Origin: Cristatella mucedo
Lineage: Eukaryota; Bryozoa; Phylactolaemata; Cristatellidae
Length of the DNA stretch: 64,000 bases
Direction of reading: 5' to 3'
Assembly: GCA_009760855.2 (NCBI GenBank)
Contig: WPIO01000044.1
Coordinates: 1,466,001 to 1,530,000 of the forward strand
A program made the position numbers and the translations under genes. Under the pieces are notes generated by a model, which did no database searches, had not been told where the DNA came from, and saw only the letters and a program-made list of their open reading frames with translations. Positions 1-11,915 of this stretch are shown one piece after another. Position 1 is the stretch's first letter; each line of letters opens with the position of its first letter.

Positions 1-375
1 CGACCAAAAGCTTTTGCTGCTGCATCGGCCTAGACTGTGGAACTCACTTTCCACATTCTGTCGTGACAAACGCATCTACAGTCTCTCTGCTTGAGTCGAC
101 TGGCGTGGTTGCATTCATTTTCCAGCCGTCCTGAGCTGCTACTTCGGGGGGGGCTTTCTGTCTAGCTCTCCCTAGGCTCCACGGGCTGTGGACTACGTCT
201 ATGTTCTCTCACCATGTCTCTTGCTGCTGTGTAAGACTGAAGGTCTGTTTGGCCTACCCCGATGTGCGTACACTAGCTAAAGCTTAAGCGGCCTTTAGTG
301 TGCTATGAGAACACTCTCATGCGTACCACGCACTCAGTCTTTGTGACTTTTGGGGAGTTACAGAAAGAGATGAAA
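1..375 (+). mobile_element. 3' end of a CR1/L2-like LINE, low-quality copy
   Basis: This stretch matches 11,593-11,915, where a decayed LINE reverse-transcriptase C-terminus (the SAGPRLWNSLP-like segment) and its 3' tail can be read. Here the frame is destroyed by many extra bases, including a seven-G run near 147. The 3' tail (a TTTGTGACTT..GGAGTTACAG stretch at about 341-364) is the same tail that appears in antisense inside both tandem arrays further right. Confidence 0.6.
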
Positions 376-572
376 CTTAGATGACATTACACTTTACAAA
401 TTGACTATGCAAAATATGTCTGCGTAATACAGCTTTAGAATCTGAGGAGCCGCTCGTTCTAAGCCAAAAAACGCTGATTTGCAACACACATATACGAAAA
501 CTTGCCCTGAAAGATAATTGGTCAAATCTATACAGGGCATTTTAAGACGGCCGCGGTCGATATTTGCTGCAG

Positions 573-703
573 ATTGTCAGAAAAATCAGGATGCGTCGTC
601 TTAGTACGACCAAAGCGCTGCTGTCAACAGAGCAAACCAAACCATTGCCAACAAACCCTTCCAGCGGGAAACGTCGGCGCAGACTACTACAATTTCTACG
701 ACG
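573..703 (+). pseudogene. Ser/Thr-rich exon, frame-broken copy of 12,103-12,231
   Basis: The acceptor (TGCTGCAG) and donor (ACG|GTAAGC) are intact and most of the sequence equals the exon at 12,103. Two single-base insertions, an extra A in the ACAAACCC stretch and an extra G in GCGGGAAAC, make it 131 nt instead of 129 and shift the frame. Since the surrounding copy is full of such insertions, these are more likely sequence errors than real mutations. Confidence 0.6.
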
Positions 704-865
704 GTAAGCATCCTTCTCTTAAAGCGAATGCTTAGGTGGCTTTGTGCAGTTTCATAGTATGCGTTTGATTTCAATTTATCAGCATGCAAATAATGCACCA
801 TAACAGAGAGGTACGTATATATTAGCACCTACACGAAAGATATGCTCTAGAAACTCTGAACACAA

Positions 866-1355
866 TATACCGTATTTTCACGAGTATAATTCCCACTTTT
901 TTCCTATTTCTTTTAGAAAAAATAAACCATCTGACTTATACACTGTAAGTTAAATAATGTCAAAACCACTCCTTGCCTACCTATCCAGAACTGCTTTGTT
1001 CATATGGCATTAACTAGTTTTATATTCTAGTTTTACTTTGTTGGCCATATACCATAAAATTGCGAATTTCAAACATGCTGGATGAAGCTGAAGAGGATGC
1101 AATCTATGAGGACAGTAAACGATTCAGACATTAAACAATGCTGCAGACGACTATGAAGATGGGGATGCAGTGATACTGATAGCCAGTTTCTTGCTCAACT
1201 GTGATGAATACTAAGCAAACATGTTAATAAAAATGAGCTATATAGTTAGTAATAGTATTTCTAAAATTACAACTTTAAAAAAATAAAAATGTTTGTCCAA
1301 ACACAATTCAGGGTGTGACCAATACTTTGGGTGCGACTTATAATCATAAAGTACT
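866..1355. mobile_element. Decayed DNA transposon with imperfect terminal inverted repeats (Tigger/pogo-like)
   Basis: The left end starts TATACCGTATTTTCACGAGT and the right end (GGTGCGACTTATAATCAT near 1,329-1,350) is its imperfect reverse complement. This resembles the ACCGTATTTTCxCGxGTATAA ends common in TcMar-Tigger-type elements. Inside lies a short acidic remnant (Glu/Asp-rich, around 1,076-1,170) like the acidic C-terminus of pogo-type transposases. No transposase core is readable. The same element is at 12,389-12,862. Confidence 0.5.
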
Positions 1356-1572
1356 AGAACTTTTAGGAAGCTATGGGCAAATGAATGATAAAACTATACC
1401 CTAAGCATTTCTTTTTTTTATTGTGGAGCTTAAAAAGAACCGGTTTGATCAAGCAATATGCATATATGCATATATATTAATGTAGAACAGGACGAGAATA
1501 GGGAGCTTGCTAGTACCCCCTATACCTCATAATCCCATTTATGCGAAGAGTGGACTGGCCAATGAAAAGTAA

Positions 1573-1745
1573 TACTGATTTAACAGCCTAATTTGCCATT
1601 GCGGCAGAAGAGCAATCTGACCAGCTTTCACTACCGCTTGCAATAGGCAGTAAAGGATCGCTCAGCTACCGAAGGATTCTAACCCACAACCTCGGTTGTG
1701 AAGCACATGTACCTGACCTCATTGGCATTGGCAATGCACGAGGCA
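1573..1745 (-). mobile_element. tRNA-derived SINE
   Basis: On the minus strand the sequence has a tRNA T-arm/B-box-like stretch GGTTAGAATCC (plus-strand 1,674-1,684), close to the polymerase III B box GGTTCGANTCC. It is followed by a family-specific body and a conserved end reading CTGTTAAATCAGT. Matching copies lie at 13,068-13,240 and 18,011-18,180. The A box is weak. Assignment as a SINE rests on the B box and three dispersed copies. Confidence 0.5.
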
Positions 1746-3850
1746 ATGCAAGTGGAGTTCTTGGTTCGTCTTATTAAATAGCTACAGTGCCCCGGAAACT
1801 CAGCCTGAAACCTTCGCATCAAGATACGAGGGGCTTAAGGATAGGGCAATGGGCATTCTTCAGAGGGGCGGTATCACGTTAGCAATAAACTACACGATAC
1901 CCTTACTACCAACACTCTCAAGAGGGTACGGGTCACAAGAGATAACTTGATTTTACGCGACCCGGGCAGCTGTTATTTCTTGATCTTCGGCGGCTTGACG
2001 CAGTGTCCAGGAGTGCCTGCAACCCATTGTACAGAATACTAGCGCTGAGCGACGGGAGCCACCACCGTGCCACAATCCTTTCAAGAATTCATTCACTGAC
2101 TTCTAAAAAGTCAGTGACCTCATCGCGCATTCTGCCCGCTATGTCAAAGGGGTAAGCCTTATCGTATATCAACTACCCCTGGCCTAATGAAGCCTCTAGG
2201 TAAACATATTTATATAATTTATCCGAATATCTAAAGAAATATGACAACGGAGGCCGGAGGTATGAGGCCGGAGTGCTAGCCACACTGGACTTTCAAACGT
2301 TCAATAATGACCAAAAAACAACTTCCATAACGCTTCTACTTCGAACGAGTTCATCTTACGGAATAGGAAATGCGAAAAGCCAATGGAATTTCGAGGGAAG
2401 TTTGAGGAAGTAATTACATTGAAAGACCCCCATGAGAAAGTGCAACGATTCTCAACAAAAGTAGCATATTCAGATGCATACACACGGGTGAAGATTCTAA
2501 AATCACGCTTGACAGTGTTTCATCTGCTGTGCAAACGAGATTTGTTTTCAAGAGGTTTGAGCGAGAGAAGAAAAAGCGCGAATGCTAATTATTTATTTGT
2601 GCAAAGCCTGAAAGTACGAGATTAGATGCTTATAGGGAGTGAGAAGAAAAGGAAGTACCCTTCTACGGAGTGGGGGGGGGGGTACGAGTAGGATGCTGAC
2701 GTAACAACAGCGGCAAGGTATAGAGCAGATAAGCATATTGAACCTAAGGCCTGAATGAACCTAGACGTCAGAGGAAGCTTTTTGAATTTATTTCTTTCGC
2801 TATTTTGTCGTCATTGTTAATGAGCAGCATCATTGCGTCAGAGTAGTCCAGAACCAAATCGCAGTAATCTAGCTTTGGACAGTATCAGAGTGAAGGCAAT
2901 AATTACTTAGCAATTGTAGTAAGTGTAGAAAAAGTCACACGGAGAGAAATTAAGGTAACTGGCAATTAAAATAAACTACATTGTGAATAAATTTTCAAAA
3001 AAGTCCGGAGATTGCCGAAAAGTTAGTATACGTTTAGTTTTTTAAGACCTGTGTCTACATGAATTTATTTTTTTTTATTGAGGGTGACTAGATTAAGTGG
3101 ATGCTCTTTTTCATGTTGCATGATTTAATTGTACACTTTTCTTTAGAAGTAATTTTGGATTTTATGAGAAACATGAACAAAAAACAATAGTGTAACGATC
3201 GATCTATATCCAAAGGTCTGGGTATTTGATTATTGAACGAAGAGGTAGAAGAGTAGTATGCCGGAATCTAAGAAAAAAAGGGTAATGGTGAGATACTTTG
3301 GATTTATGCATGAGAGAAGCGTAGTTTGATTAGTGGGACTATTTTGATAATTCAATATTTTTGAACTAATCCATCTTGAAAATTATGGAGCTCAAATATT
3401 CCGAAGAGCCAACCGGAAGAAAATGCTCCCCAATACACGGTCAGTTTGATATAGGCATTGTTCGACTATTGATGGAGATATACAGGGAACATAAACGACG
3501 TGCTCATGTTAAAGGGGCAGTTGCAGGTATATTTGTCATCCAAGTCGATTCATGGCAATTATAGGGCCTAATAAAGCAATGGTTTCTGGTCAGATAATCA
3601 CCTTTACCCAGAATCAGAAAGTCTGCTCTACCAAGGGGGAAAGACAGCCAGCTCTGCTAAGAATCAGATAGTCCATCAAAGACCTACGTCTCACAGCTGA
3701 TCTACCGGCCAACTGCTGGTTTTCTAACTTTGTTTATGACGGGGGTTTTCAAATTTCCCACCGCTAAAATTTTGTGAGTAACGGTCCTTTATAGATTTCC
3801 TGAGACTTTAAAATTCAAATTGACGAATTATAGCAACCGTCAGGTGGGTT
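1746..3850. other. Non-coding part of copy A
   Basis: No gene is recognised. It contains an 11-G tract at 2,672-2,682 and a short direct repeat (AGGCCGGA) near 2,250. A 62-codon open frame at 3,376-3,564 is conserved in its first 53 codons at 14,816 but matches no family known to me. All of it is a near-copy of 13,241-15,490. Confidence 0.5.
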
Positions 3851-4035
3851 CGCTAATTACTTGACTGTATGTTGAAGTTAGGCTTCGTCCAACACGCGTA
3901 GTCATACGAGTTATATTGGTGGCCATGTTCTTGATCTCGTGATCGTAGAGGATGTCTGCCCCCACTGACATGGCTTTGTACCCGCTAACCACCATCCCCG
4001 AATGCTTCATTAATCTCGTCAAACTGTTCCTGTAT
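3850..4035 (+). mobile_element. LINE endonuclease fragment, copy A
   Basis: This matches 15,490-15,660, where the tail of an APE-type LINE endonuclease (GHVLDLVI) is readable. Here the frame is shifted. The match stops at about 4,035 (CTGTTCC), and the sequence then switches within about 25 bases to the segment shared with 8,600-9,830. Confidence 0.5.
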
Positions 4036-4049
4036 AGAAACGTTTCACT

Positions 4050-5320
4050 AAATAGAAAACGGTCTGTTGGATAATGCCCAGCAATAGATAGGTGATCCAT
4101 GTTATATATCGGTAGCAAAAAAGAAGTCTCTAGGTTTTAGTTCGCGGAGTCGTAAAGCGGGAAAAGGTTTTCATGTACTTCCTGAAAGCATGCGATTTTG
4201 AAATGGCATAAAAATTGCTTTCGCTCAGGATTGTAGTGAATTAAATAGTGAATTCATTTTAAAAAAAAAAACTAAAAGTGCTTCCATTTTTTAAATAGGC
4301 TGAGTAAAGCTAAATATGAGATGCCACAGCTTAAGTTTACTCAATGACATGTTCCAGAGCAATTGTTTGCAGCAATCTTATTCGAGGCTAGGATTATATT
4401 TTCTTAAAAATCGCAGGAAACACTTTGGCCACTTATATTAATGGATCTGGCTTGGTTAAAATGATATTTTTCTAGTGAATATAGGCTTAGTTACTAACTA
4501 TAACGAAAGGGAGCTTAATCTGGTGGGAGTGGCCAATAGGGTGAAACTTAGCTTCGCAAAGAAAAAATTAAAAACAAATCAATCAGCGGCTAGTTTGCCT
4601 TGTCAATAGAAAGGTCGATGAATCTTACCGGTTAAGTTTAGTTCGGCTTGTAGCGTGAAAAAAACAATAGCAAAAACAAGCCATTCTCTTTAAGGCCCCT
4701 TTCAGCAAGATCGTTAGCTATGCTCAAGGAGGTTCACTGCCCAAGAGTTGCTGATGAATTTTTAGCACTAGAATGACAGCGATTAAAACAAAGAAGAATG
4801 CTGAAAATGATGCTTGACCCCAGAGCCGTTGCATATTAATTTATGCTATGGCCCCGGAAATAAAAAACGCCAAGTAGCGCACGGATTCTACACGTCAAAC
4901 GCAGAATTTGATAGGACACACAACTGGCTGGCGGTTAACCTTAAATGCCTCAAATCAAATTGGCGGACAAAGGTAGTACTACAATTATTAGTTATAGGAA
5001 TATTATCAATAAAAATTGACGGGCTATGCAAGATTTATGAAAAGGTTTGCGAATGATATAAAAATCTTATAAAGGCAATTAAAAGCTAAAATGCTTACTA
5101 CCAGCACTATTGTCTGTATGACTTGGATGATCAAATCGTATTAAAAACAGCAAACATCTTCCAGGTGGACCGGCACTTCCAGGCCGTACGAGACCCAGAT
5201 CACCGCCCCCCTACAAACGAAATCTATTCAGTCCGTTTTTCACAGTTTCGGTACAAGAGACTTCACCTTCAACCAAAGGGATCTAAAAGTTTTAATCAAT
5301 ACCACTTGAAGTTTAATAAT
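4050..5320. repeat. Duplicated segment, low-quality copy of 8,600-9,830
   Basis: Co-linear with 8,600-9,830 over about 1.2 kb. It is about 39 bases longer between matched anchors, again because of scattered single-base insertions. No gene or transposon family is recognised in it. Confidence 0.85.
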
Positions 5321-6497
5321 CAAAAAGGGCTGGTCACCACTGTTGGCCGGACTCTAAGTCTGAAACTGTTTCATCCTGTTGAAAGTAGTTTTGAGACTTT
5401 TTAGCGGCTCCACGTGAGCAATATAAAATACCTGTTCGTTAAGGCTGCGTTCTCTTTCTTGATTTATAGGCTGATAATGAACCAACTTATGCGGACTACC
5501 TAATGCCAGCGGCGTAAGTCTAAATTCTGTCTGCTTATGGCACTTGAGAATATGTTTGACGCAAAAAGCAAAACCGCAGTGTGTGGCAGATGGTAGACTA
5601 CCCATCAGCTTGAGGAGAAAAGACCACTGTCAAGAGAGTTTCCGAATGTGCATCCGAGGCATGCTAATATGCCCCGCGAGACCGAATCACTAGTTCAGGT
5701 AGCGGCTCACATGCATGACCAACATGTAGAGACCTCCAAATGACACAGAGCTTTCAATATCCCAAGGCAGCGTAACAGCGACAGCGTATTAGAAAAAAAG
5801 GGCACTTTACCTGTACATTACTGCCGAAGCGGCAGATAACTGGCGGCCGTCTCGTTTGCATGCACTTAGTAGCTCACGCTCAGCGTTATGACTCACCGAT
5901 CGGCAGAGCGCTCCCCCTTAGCTATGAGAATGTGGTTAGGCTCGCACCTTATCAAATAACTGGGTCTTCATCATCCAATTATCTCGTTCCGTAGCCAATC
6001 TTATAGCACACTGTTCATAAGCCACGTCTTTTCGTGACGAATTCACAAGCGGTTCTTAGTTCTAAGTCTGTGGCCAAGCTTATAATTGCAATTCATATCA
6101 ATACATTATCACATTTATGGCGGATAGGTAACTAAGCAATTCTCTAGTTTACTCAGCTCAAGTGATGTTACAAGACTTAAAAGTAATCCCACTTTGATTC
6201 AATATAAAAAATATAAAATGAGAAAACACTTGAGTAAATTCAGATCAAGTTTGGGACTGATGCCTTTACTTGGTATGGTATGCCGCTGAGTATCCAAGCT
6301 AGAACTGCAGCAATCTAGCTGAGTATCCAAGTTTAATTTATAAGCGCAAAATTAGTGCTGCTGCAGCCTGGTAATCAGTCTCAATGGTAATCAATTTTTA
6401 CTATCCAATCTTGCTAGGGCTGCTACATCTGTGCACGACTTGAGTGTACGCTATAACACCTAAGCGGAACTCAAGACAAAAGCTCAATCCTTGGCCG

Positions 6498-6530
6498 AAG
6501 AGAGGAACCCCTAAGGGGTCCTTTCTCTTG
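6498..6530. other. Strong imperfect hairpin
   Basis: GAGAGGAACCCCT is followed, after the dinucleotide centre, by AGGGGTCCTTTCTC. The two arms are near-perfect reverse complements with one or two bulges. No T-run or CCA-type context suggests a known RNA. It could be a transposon remnant or a chance palindrome. Confidence 0.4.
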
Positions 6531-7272
6531 GCACCGAATAGTTCGATCAGCTGATCCGAGTCTTAAAAAAGGGTTCAAGCGGGTATCTCCAGCCTTTTAT
6601 CCTGTCACTAGCCCGACGAAAGCAAAATTTCCTGGGAGCGGCATTCTTCTGCTCTCTGACCAAAGTAAGTTTTATGGGCTACTCTCCCAGGGTACCTGTT
6701 AATTAACACTATCTCTAGCCGCTTGCTTACTGTCACGCCAACGCCAAGAGAATTACTTTCGATGGCCAGTTGGGTATAAGCAGACGACAAGCAAAGGGGA
6801 ACTGAAGAAGTAAACGTTTCACGTAAGCGAGCAAGAGCAGCTTCGCCTGCAGAAGCCCCTGCGATACGATTCCGCATCCGAAGGCGTCATAGAGCGCAAC
6901 AGAGCAGCGAAGAGCATGTCGAGCACGTCAGCACACGGAGCGGAAATGGTAGGCTGCTCGGAGGTGAGAGCCCGCGTGTAGTACGGGCGTGTTCGCACGC
7001 GCGTGTTCTCACCGAAGCTGGTGCCCCGAGGTGGAGCCCTGCAAGACCTGACAACTTTAGAGTAGAAGAGTTGAAGAAACTGCTGTACACGTGCTCGCTC
7101 TACTTTTTTATGCACGGCGGGCCCAGGCTAACATGTGTTGAAGGGGGTGACCAATAACTTGACTCGACCCACCCCTCTTCCAGCTTGGCGTTACTTAGTT
7201 GAACAAATTTGATTTGAGCCCCTTCTGATTGACTCCCGGAAGCCAAGCCTACAACACCGGGTCCCTGGGAGG

Positions 7273-7797
7273 ATGAGATGCTATGAGAAGAAGACAGCAG
7301 CTGCGCCACTGACGTCAATTGTGGACTCCTGCAGCAGTGGCTATGGTTTTAAGTGTGTGCTACCACAGGGTCCCCGACTCTCCGACCCAGGCCTTGCTAC
7401 GAGCCAGCCGCCAAGGACGAAAGACAAAGAACTAGCTGACGCTAAAAAGAAGCCAGTTGTACATATAATGCGGAGGAGAAAAGGCCAGTCAACCCATTCA
7501 CTTTTATTATGCATTTCACGCCTGCCGCTACGTTCTGCATGGTTGCACTTGGAATTGCTCCGCGGACCAAAATGCGGTGCGGAAGTGACAAACGATTATT
7601 TAATACTGGTTTCAGTAGATATATTAGTAATATTAAATTTTCGTTTTGAAAATTCTTCAAAGCCCGCTTGCTCCAAGGTGGTTATCGCCATGTATAGTCA
7701 ACAGAATGATCGTTTACATCTACCATATATAATCATTCATCATGCTTGCCCAAAAATCTGCCTGGAACTCAGAAACATCTACCTGTGGCGACCGTAA
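7273..7797 (+). CDS. Unrecognised open reading frame, 174 codons
   Basis: An ATG-initiated frame, the longest on the left half of the window. It is basic in the middle (RTKDKELADAKKK), has no signal peptide, membrane segment or recognisable domain, and has competing open frames on the opposite strand. In a 64-kb window an open frame of this length can arise by chance. It lacks any splice or promoter context that I can defend. It may be part of an exon or nothing. Confidence 0.15.
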   Translation: MRCYEKKTAAAPLTSIVDSCSSGYGFKCVLPQGPRLSDPGLATSQPPRTKDKELADAKKKPVVHIMRRRKGQSTHSLLLCISRLPLRSAWLHLELLRGPKCGAEVTNDYLILVSVDILVILNFRFENSSKPACSKVVIAMYSQQNDRLHLPYIIIHHACPKICLELRNIYLWRP

Positions 7798-8599
7798 AAT
7801 ATAACTGCAGAAAAATTACTTTCTTCTAGCGTATGCAGGCTAGCAGAGTTTCTATCATGCCAATAGCTTATGCTTCGACAGGTCATGCTGTGCTACTATT
7901 TTTCTGGTATCCACTGTACCGGATGTTGTTCCAACAGGATTCGTAGGACGTAGCTATCTGCCATGATGGTTAAAATAATACAACCGTCGCTCCTTACTAT
8001 TGTGGGTTTTTTGGCCCAGAACCACAGCTACAAAAGAAATAAGTTTTCGAAATGCTGTAAGAAAGTAGGCAATAATAAAGAGGAAAATCCTTCGCTCTGC
8101 ACGGTAAAAATAAATCTGAACTCTAAGCCGAAATTCGCAAGAGCTTTGACTTTCTGCAAGCGAGGATGCAGTCAGGCCATATTCACTCAGCTGAACGTAT
8201 CCAATTTTAAAAATGCTTAACACAAGGGTTCGATCGGTACCTCACCCCTATTCACGCGGACGATGGCTCTACCGGGTCCAGAGAGATTAAACCGAATGGC
8301 TGGTATCAAAGTAGCTGATGGTTTTGGGAGCACAAAACAGTTTGGGGCTATGTACTAGATAAAAAGAGTATGTGATTCAGCTCACTTTAAAGATCCTCCT
8401 GTCGCTCAACAGAGCATTCAGCCAAATATTCCGATGGGCATTTATTTTCGTTTAGTGCGTCAGGTTTTTTTTTGTTTATTTTATGCTTCAATTCAATATA
8501 AACGCCGAGACTTAGCGGCCTTCACTTTTGTAGAGCAGAGCGCGAGACACGTCCCAATAAATGAAAAAAAGAAATGCTAGACAATTAAGCATGCAGCAT

Positions 8600-9830
8600 A
8601 AAAATAGAAACGGTCCGTAGGATAATGCCAGCAATAGATAGGTGATCCATGTTATATATCGGTAGCAAAAGAAGTCTCTAGGTTTTAGTTCGCGGATGTC
8701 GTAAAAGCGGGAAAGGTTTTCATGTATTTCCTGAAGCATGCGATTTTGAAATGGCATAAAAAATTGCTTTCGCTCAGGATTTTAATGAATTAGTAGTGAA
8801 TTCATTAATGAAAAACTAAAGTGCTTCCATTTTTAATAGGCTGAGTAAAGCTAAAATATGAGATGCCACAGCGCTTAAGTTTACTCTCAATGGCATGTTC
8901 CAGAGCAATTGTTTGCAGCAATCTTATTCGAGGCTAGGATTATTTTCTTAAACAAATCGCAGGAAACACTTGTGCACTTATATTAATGGATCTGGCTTGG
9001 TTAAATGATATTTTCTTGTGAATATAGGGCTTAGTTTACTAAACTATAACGAAAGGGAGCTTAATCTGGTGGGAGTGGCCAATAGGGTGAAACTTAGCTT
9101 CGCAAAGAAATAATTAAAATCAATCAGCGGCTAGTTTGCCTTGTCAATAGAAAGGTCGATGTAATCTTACCGGTTAAGTTAGTTCGGCTGTAGCGTGAAA
9201 ACCAATAGCAACAAGCATTCTCTTTAAGCCCTTTCAGCAAGATCGTTAGCTATGCTCAAGGAGTCACTGCCCCCAAGAGTTGCTGATGAATTTTTAGCAC
9301 TAGAATGACAGCGATTACAACAAAGAAGAATGCTGAAAATGATGCTTGACCCCAGAGCCGTTGCATATTAATTTATGCTATGGCCCCGGAATAAAACGCC
9401 AAGTAGCGCACGGATTCTACACGTCAAACGCAGAATTTGATAGACACACGAGGCTGCGGTTAACTTAAATGCCTCAAATCAAATTGGCGGACAAAAGGTA
9501 GTACTACAATATTAGTTATAGAATATTATCAATAAAATTGACGGCTATGCAAGATTTTGTAAAAGGTTTGCGAATGATAGAAAATCTTATTAAGGCACTA
9601 AAAAAGAAATGCTTACTACCAGCACTATTGTCTGTATGACTTGGATGATCAATCGTATTAAAAAACAGCAACATCTTCCAGGTGGACCGGCACTTCCAGG
9701 CCGTACGTGACCAGCTCACCGCCCCTACAACGAAATCTATTCAGTCCGTTTCCACAGTTTCGGTACAAGAGACTTCACCTTCAACCAAGGTATCTAAAAG
9801 TTTTAATCAATACCATTTGAAGTTTAACTA
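8600..9830. repeat. Duplicated segment, cleaner copy of 4,050-5,320
   Basis: Co-linear with 4,050-5,320. The match starts near the AAATAGAAA stretch at about 8,600 and ends after AAGTTTAA at about 9,825, beyond which the two copies are unrelated. No coding content is recognised. Confidence 0.85.
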
Positions 9831-10320
9831 AATAAAGCCACATCGAATTAACGCAATTGTTAAATCGGAACCTGTGACATTACTTGAGAGATTTTCGAGG
9901 GTTTCATCAGGCAATGCGGCTACCTTAATGAACGAATACAGTTTTTTTTAAAAAGAGCCCTCTCTTTAAGACACTTTACCATCTCCTCTGCGGTATTCGC
10001 TAGCAAAAACCTTACCTTTTCCAAAACTGAAATGTTTAGTGGTGCTCTGGAAAACGGAGTCCTTCAAGTGAGCCGGCGTTAGACCGATACTTACAAGAAC
10101 TGGATTAGATTCAAAAGTCCATGCAAATGATCGCCCAGTTTCCATTCTTGTTTTTTGTTAAATATTTTTGAAAATGTTTTCGCTAAATAGCATGTAGCAT
10201 AGATAAAAAAGAATGAATTTTCAGTTCAATTTCTGTCGGGATTCAAGCGACACCGATTAACTAAAACCGCTCTTCTCCGTATAACTAATGCCACCTTATT
10301 CAGCAACGATGACGACGGCA
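9831..10320. other. No recognisable feature
   Basis: AT-rich sequence between a duplicated segment and a (TAA)n-started interspersed repeat. I see no open frame, RNA or repeat that I can assign. Confidence 0.4.
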
Positions 10321-10321
10321 A

Positions 10322-10480
10322 TGTAATAATAATAATAATATTGCACTTGATAAAGCGCCCTCAGAGAACTTAATCTCTTTCTAGGCGCTTTACATTTGCT
10401 GCAAAGTGATACGCAATAGAATAGTAAGTAAAATCATGCTTGAAAAACAAACAAAATGAATAACATGGTTAGGGGTTACA
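10322..10480 (+). repeat. Interspersed repeat starting with (TAA)n, homologous to the insert in each sushi unit
   Basis: It begins with (TAA)n, then GCACTTGATAAAGCGCC and AGGCGCTTTACA, then a GCTGCAAAG..AACAAACAAAA tail. The same order (GCACTTGATATAGCACC, GCTGCAAAG, AACAAACAAAAC) is present in each sushi unit, for example 36,541-36,750. It is a non-coding interspersed element of unknown class. The copy here keeps a TAAAGCGCC/GGCGCTTTA inverted pair. Confidence 0.5.
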
Positions 10481-10617
10481 TGCACTGGGTCAGCATGCAA
10501 ATGTGGTTAGTGGCAGCATGAACAGTGTCAGCACGCATAAGCACATCGAGGACGAATCACAAGGACCCACTAAATGCTGTCCTAAATAGGTATGTTTTTT
10601 AAGTTTGTAATGTCACT

Positions 10618-11915
10618 CCTTTATACCCGCTGGATCTATCAGCTGTGTTTGAAACGTTTGACCACGATATTCTACTTGAACGACTGAGAACAAAAATTGG
10701 TCTGACAGGCGAGGCATCGGCATTTTTCAAATTGTAATTATGCGATCGTGTTGAATCCGTATTGTGTGGGGTCAGGTCTCATCCTCCTGACCAGTCACCT
10801 GTAGAATCCCACAATGGTCCCACCTCAGTCTCTTGCTGAATATCATTTAAACCAATATTCTGCGAAAACTGATTCGTGTCCATGGAATCGACGATCCCTT
10901 TTATGCTGGCGATAATCAGCCGTATTTGTCATTTAAAAGTCAAAGTCTGTTGCAGCGAATGATAAATTAAATGCATGTCTAACTGACATTCGATATTGAA
11001 CGTCGGAAAATTTTCCTAAACTAAACGACAATAAAACGGCTAAACTTCAGAGCTGCTACTCATATGACACCCCAAGCGTGTGGCTGGACTAGAAGACTCT
11101 GCTTCTCAAATAGGCGATGCAGGTTTGCGAGTCATAGTGCGCTCGGGATTTAAGTGTCGTCTTTGACAGCAGCCTAAATTTTCAAAGCTTAATTAAGAAG
11201 ACTGCCTGCACAGCTAGCCATCAGGTCTGATCCCTATCTGAGATTAGGGACCGTCTTTAACGGTGGCTTGCCACAGTTTTAACTAGCTCCCTGGTTATGT
11301 CTCGGCTAAATTATTGCAATCCCCTTTTTGCTGAGTTATTAGCCCTCTGCAGACGGGTATGAAATATGGCTGCAAGGCTAGTTTGCAAATCCCATAGGTT
11401 TAACTATATGTCTCATTTGCTGAAAGACCTTGGATGGCTGCCGATCGATCAACGGATACAGAGCAAAGTTCTTAGGCTGACCCACAAGGCACGGTACGAC
11501 TTGGCTCCTCCATAACTAGCTGAACTCCTGCACCAGTTTCCGCCCCCTCGTCCCCTCAGGTCTTCTACAGACAATAAACTAGCTGTTCCATTCGACAGAA
11601 GCTTTTGCTCTGCATGTCCTAGACTGTGGAACTCACTTCCACAGCTCTTCTGCAACGACATCTACTCTCCTGCTGTCGACTGCGGTGCATTCTTTCCAGC
11701 CGTCCTGAGCTGCTACTTCTGAGCTGCTCAATAGCTCAACTGGTCTCTGGACTAAGCTATGTTTCTCACTGTCTCTTTGCTGTGTAAGATGAAGTCTGTT
11801 GGCTACCGAGTGCGTACACTAAAAGCTTAAGCGGCCTTTAGTGTGCTATAGAACACTCTCATGCGTACCACGCACTCAGTCTTTGTGACTTTGGGAGTTA
11901 CAGAAGAGATAAATT
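10618..11915 (+). mobile_element. Decayed CR1/L2-like LINE: reverse transcriptase to 3' end
   Basis: In shifting frames the plus strand gives, in order, LDLSAVFETFDHDILLERLR (the RT motif A region, about 10,628-10,690), KLNDNKT (11,018-11,038), LGWLPIDQRIQSKVL (about 11,429-11,473), LAELLHQF and RLWNSLPQL (about 11,620-11,645). It ends in a tail reading TTTGTGACTTTGGGAGTTACAG. This order is characteristic of CR1/L2-type non-LTR retrotransposons (Jockey superfamily). Many stops and frameshifts mean it is dead. The same family supplies the antisense fragments inside both tandem arrays. Confidence 0.8.

Larger units (their letters stand above)
1..4020. repeat. Segmental duplication copy A, matching 11,593-15,650
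   Basis: The order of landmarks is the same in both copies: LINE tail, Ser/Thr-rich exon, Tigger-like element, SINE, poly-G tract, 60-codon open frame and LINE endonuclease fragment. Copy A differs mainly by single added bases. Between matched anchors it is longer by 62 bases over the first 540, by 90 over the next 2,803, and by about 10 over the last 480. Copy B also carries 199 bp that copy A lacks (14,975-15,173). The insertion-heavy pattern looks like uncorrected sequence rather than ordinary divergence. Confidence 0.85.
5321..8590. other. Unrecognised region between the duplicated segments
   Basis: No second copy of this stretch is seen in the window. About 6,600-7,450 is richer in GC and CpG than its surroundings and holds several overlapping open frames on both strands, none recognisable. 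A near-perfect hairpin lies at 6,498-6,530 and the longest open frame is 7,273-7,797. Otherwise I see nothing assignable. Confidence 0.4.

Noticed and set aside
3376-3564. Open frame MKIMELKYSEEPTG shared with 14,816-15,007
   Set aside because: It is shared only because the whole segment is duplicated. It starts at TTG and the two copies have different ends, so it is not called a gene.
6608-7318. Cluster of overlapping minus-strand open frames in the GC-richer patch
   Set aside because: Several frames overlap on both strands with no recognisable domain, as expected for GC-rich sequence by chance.
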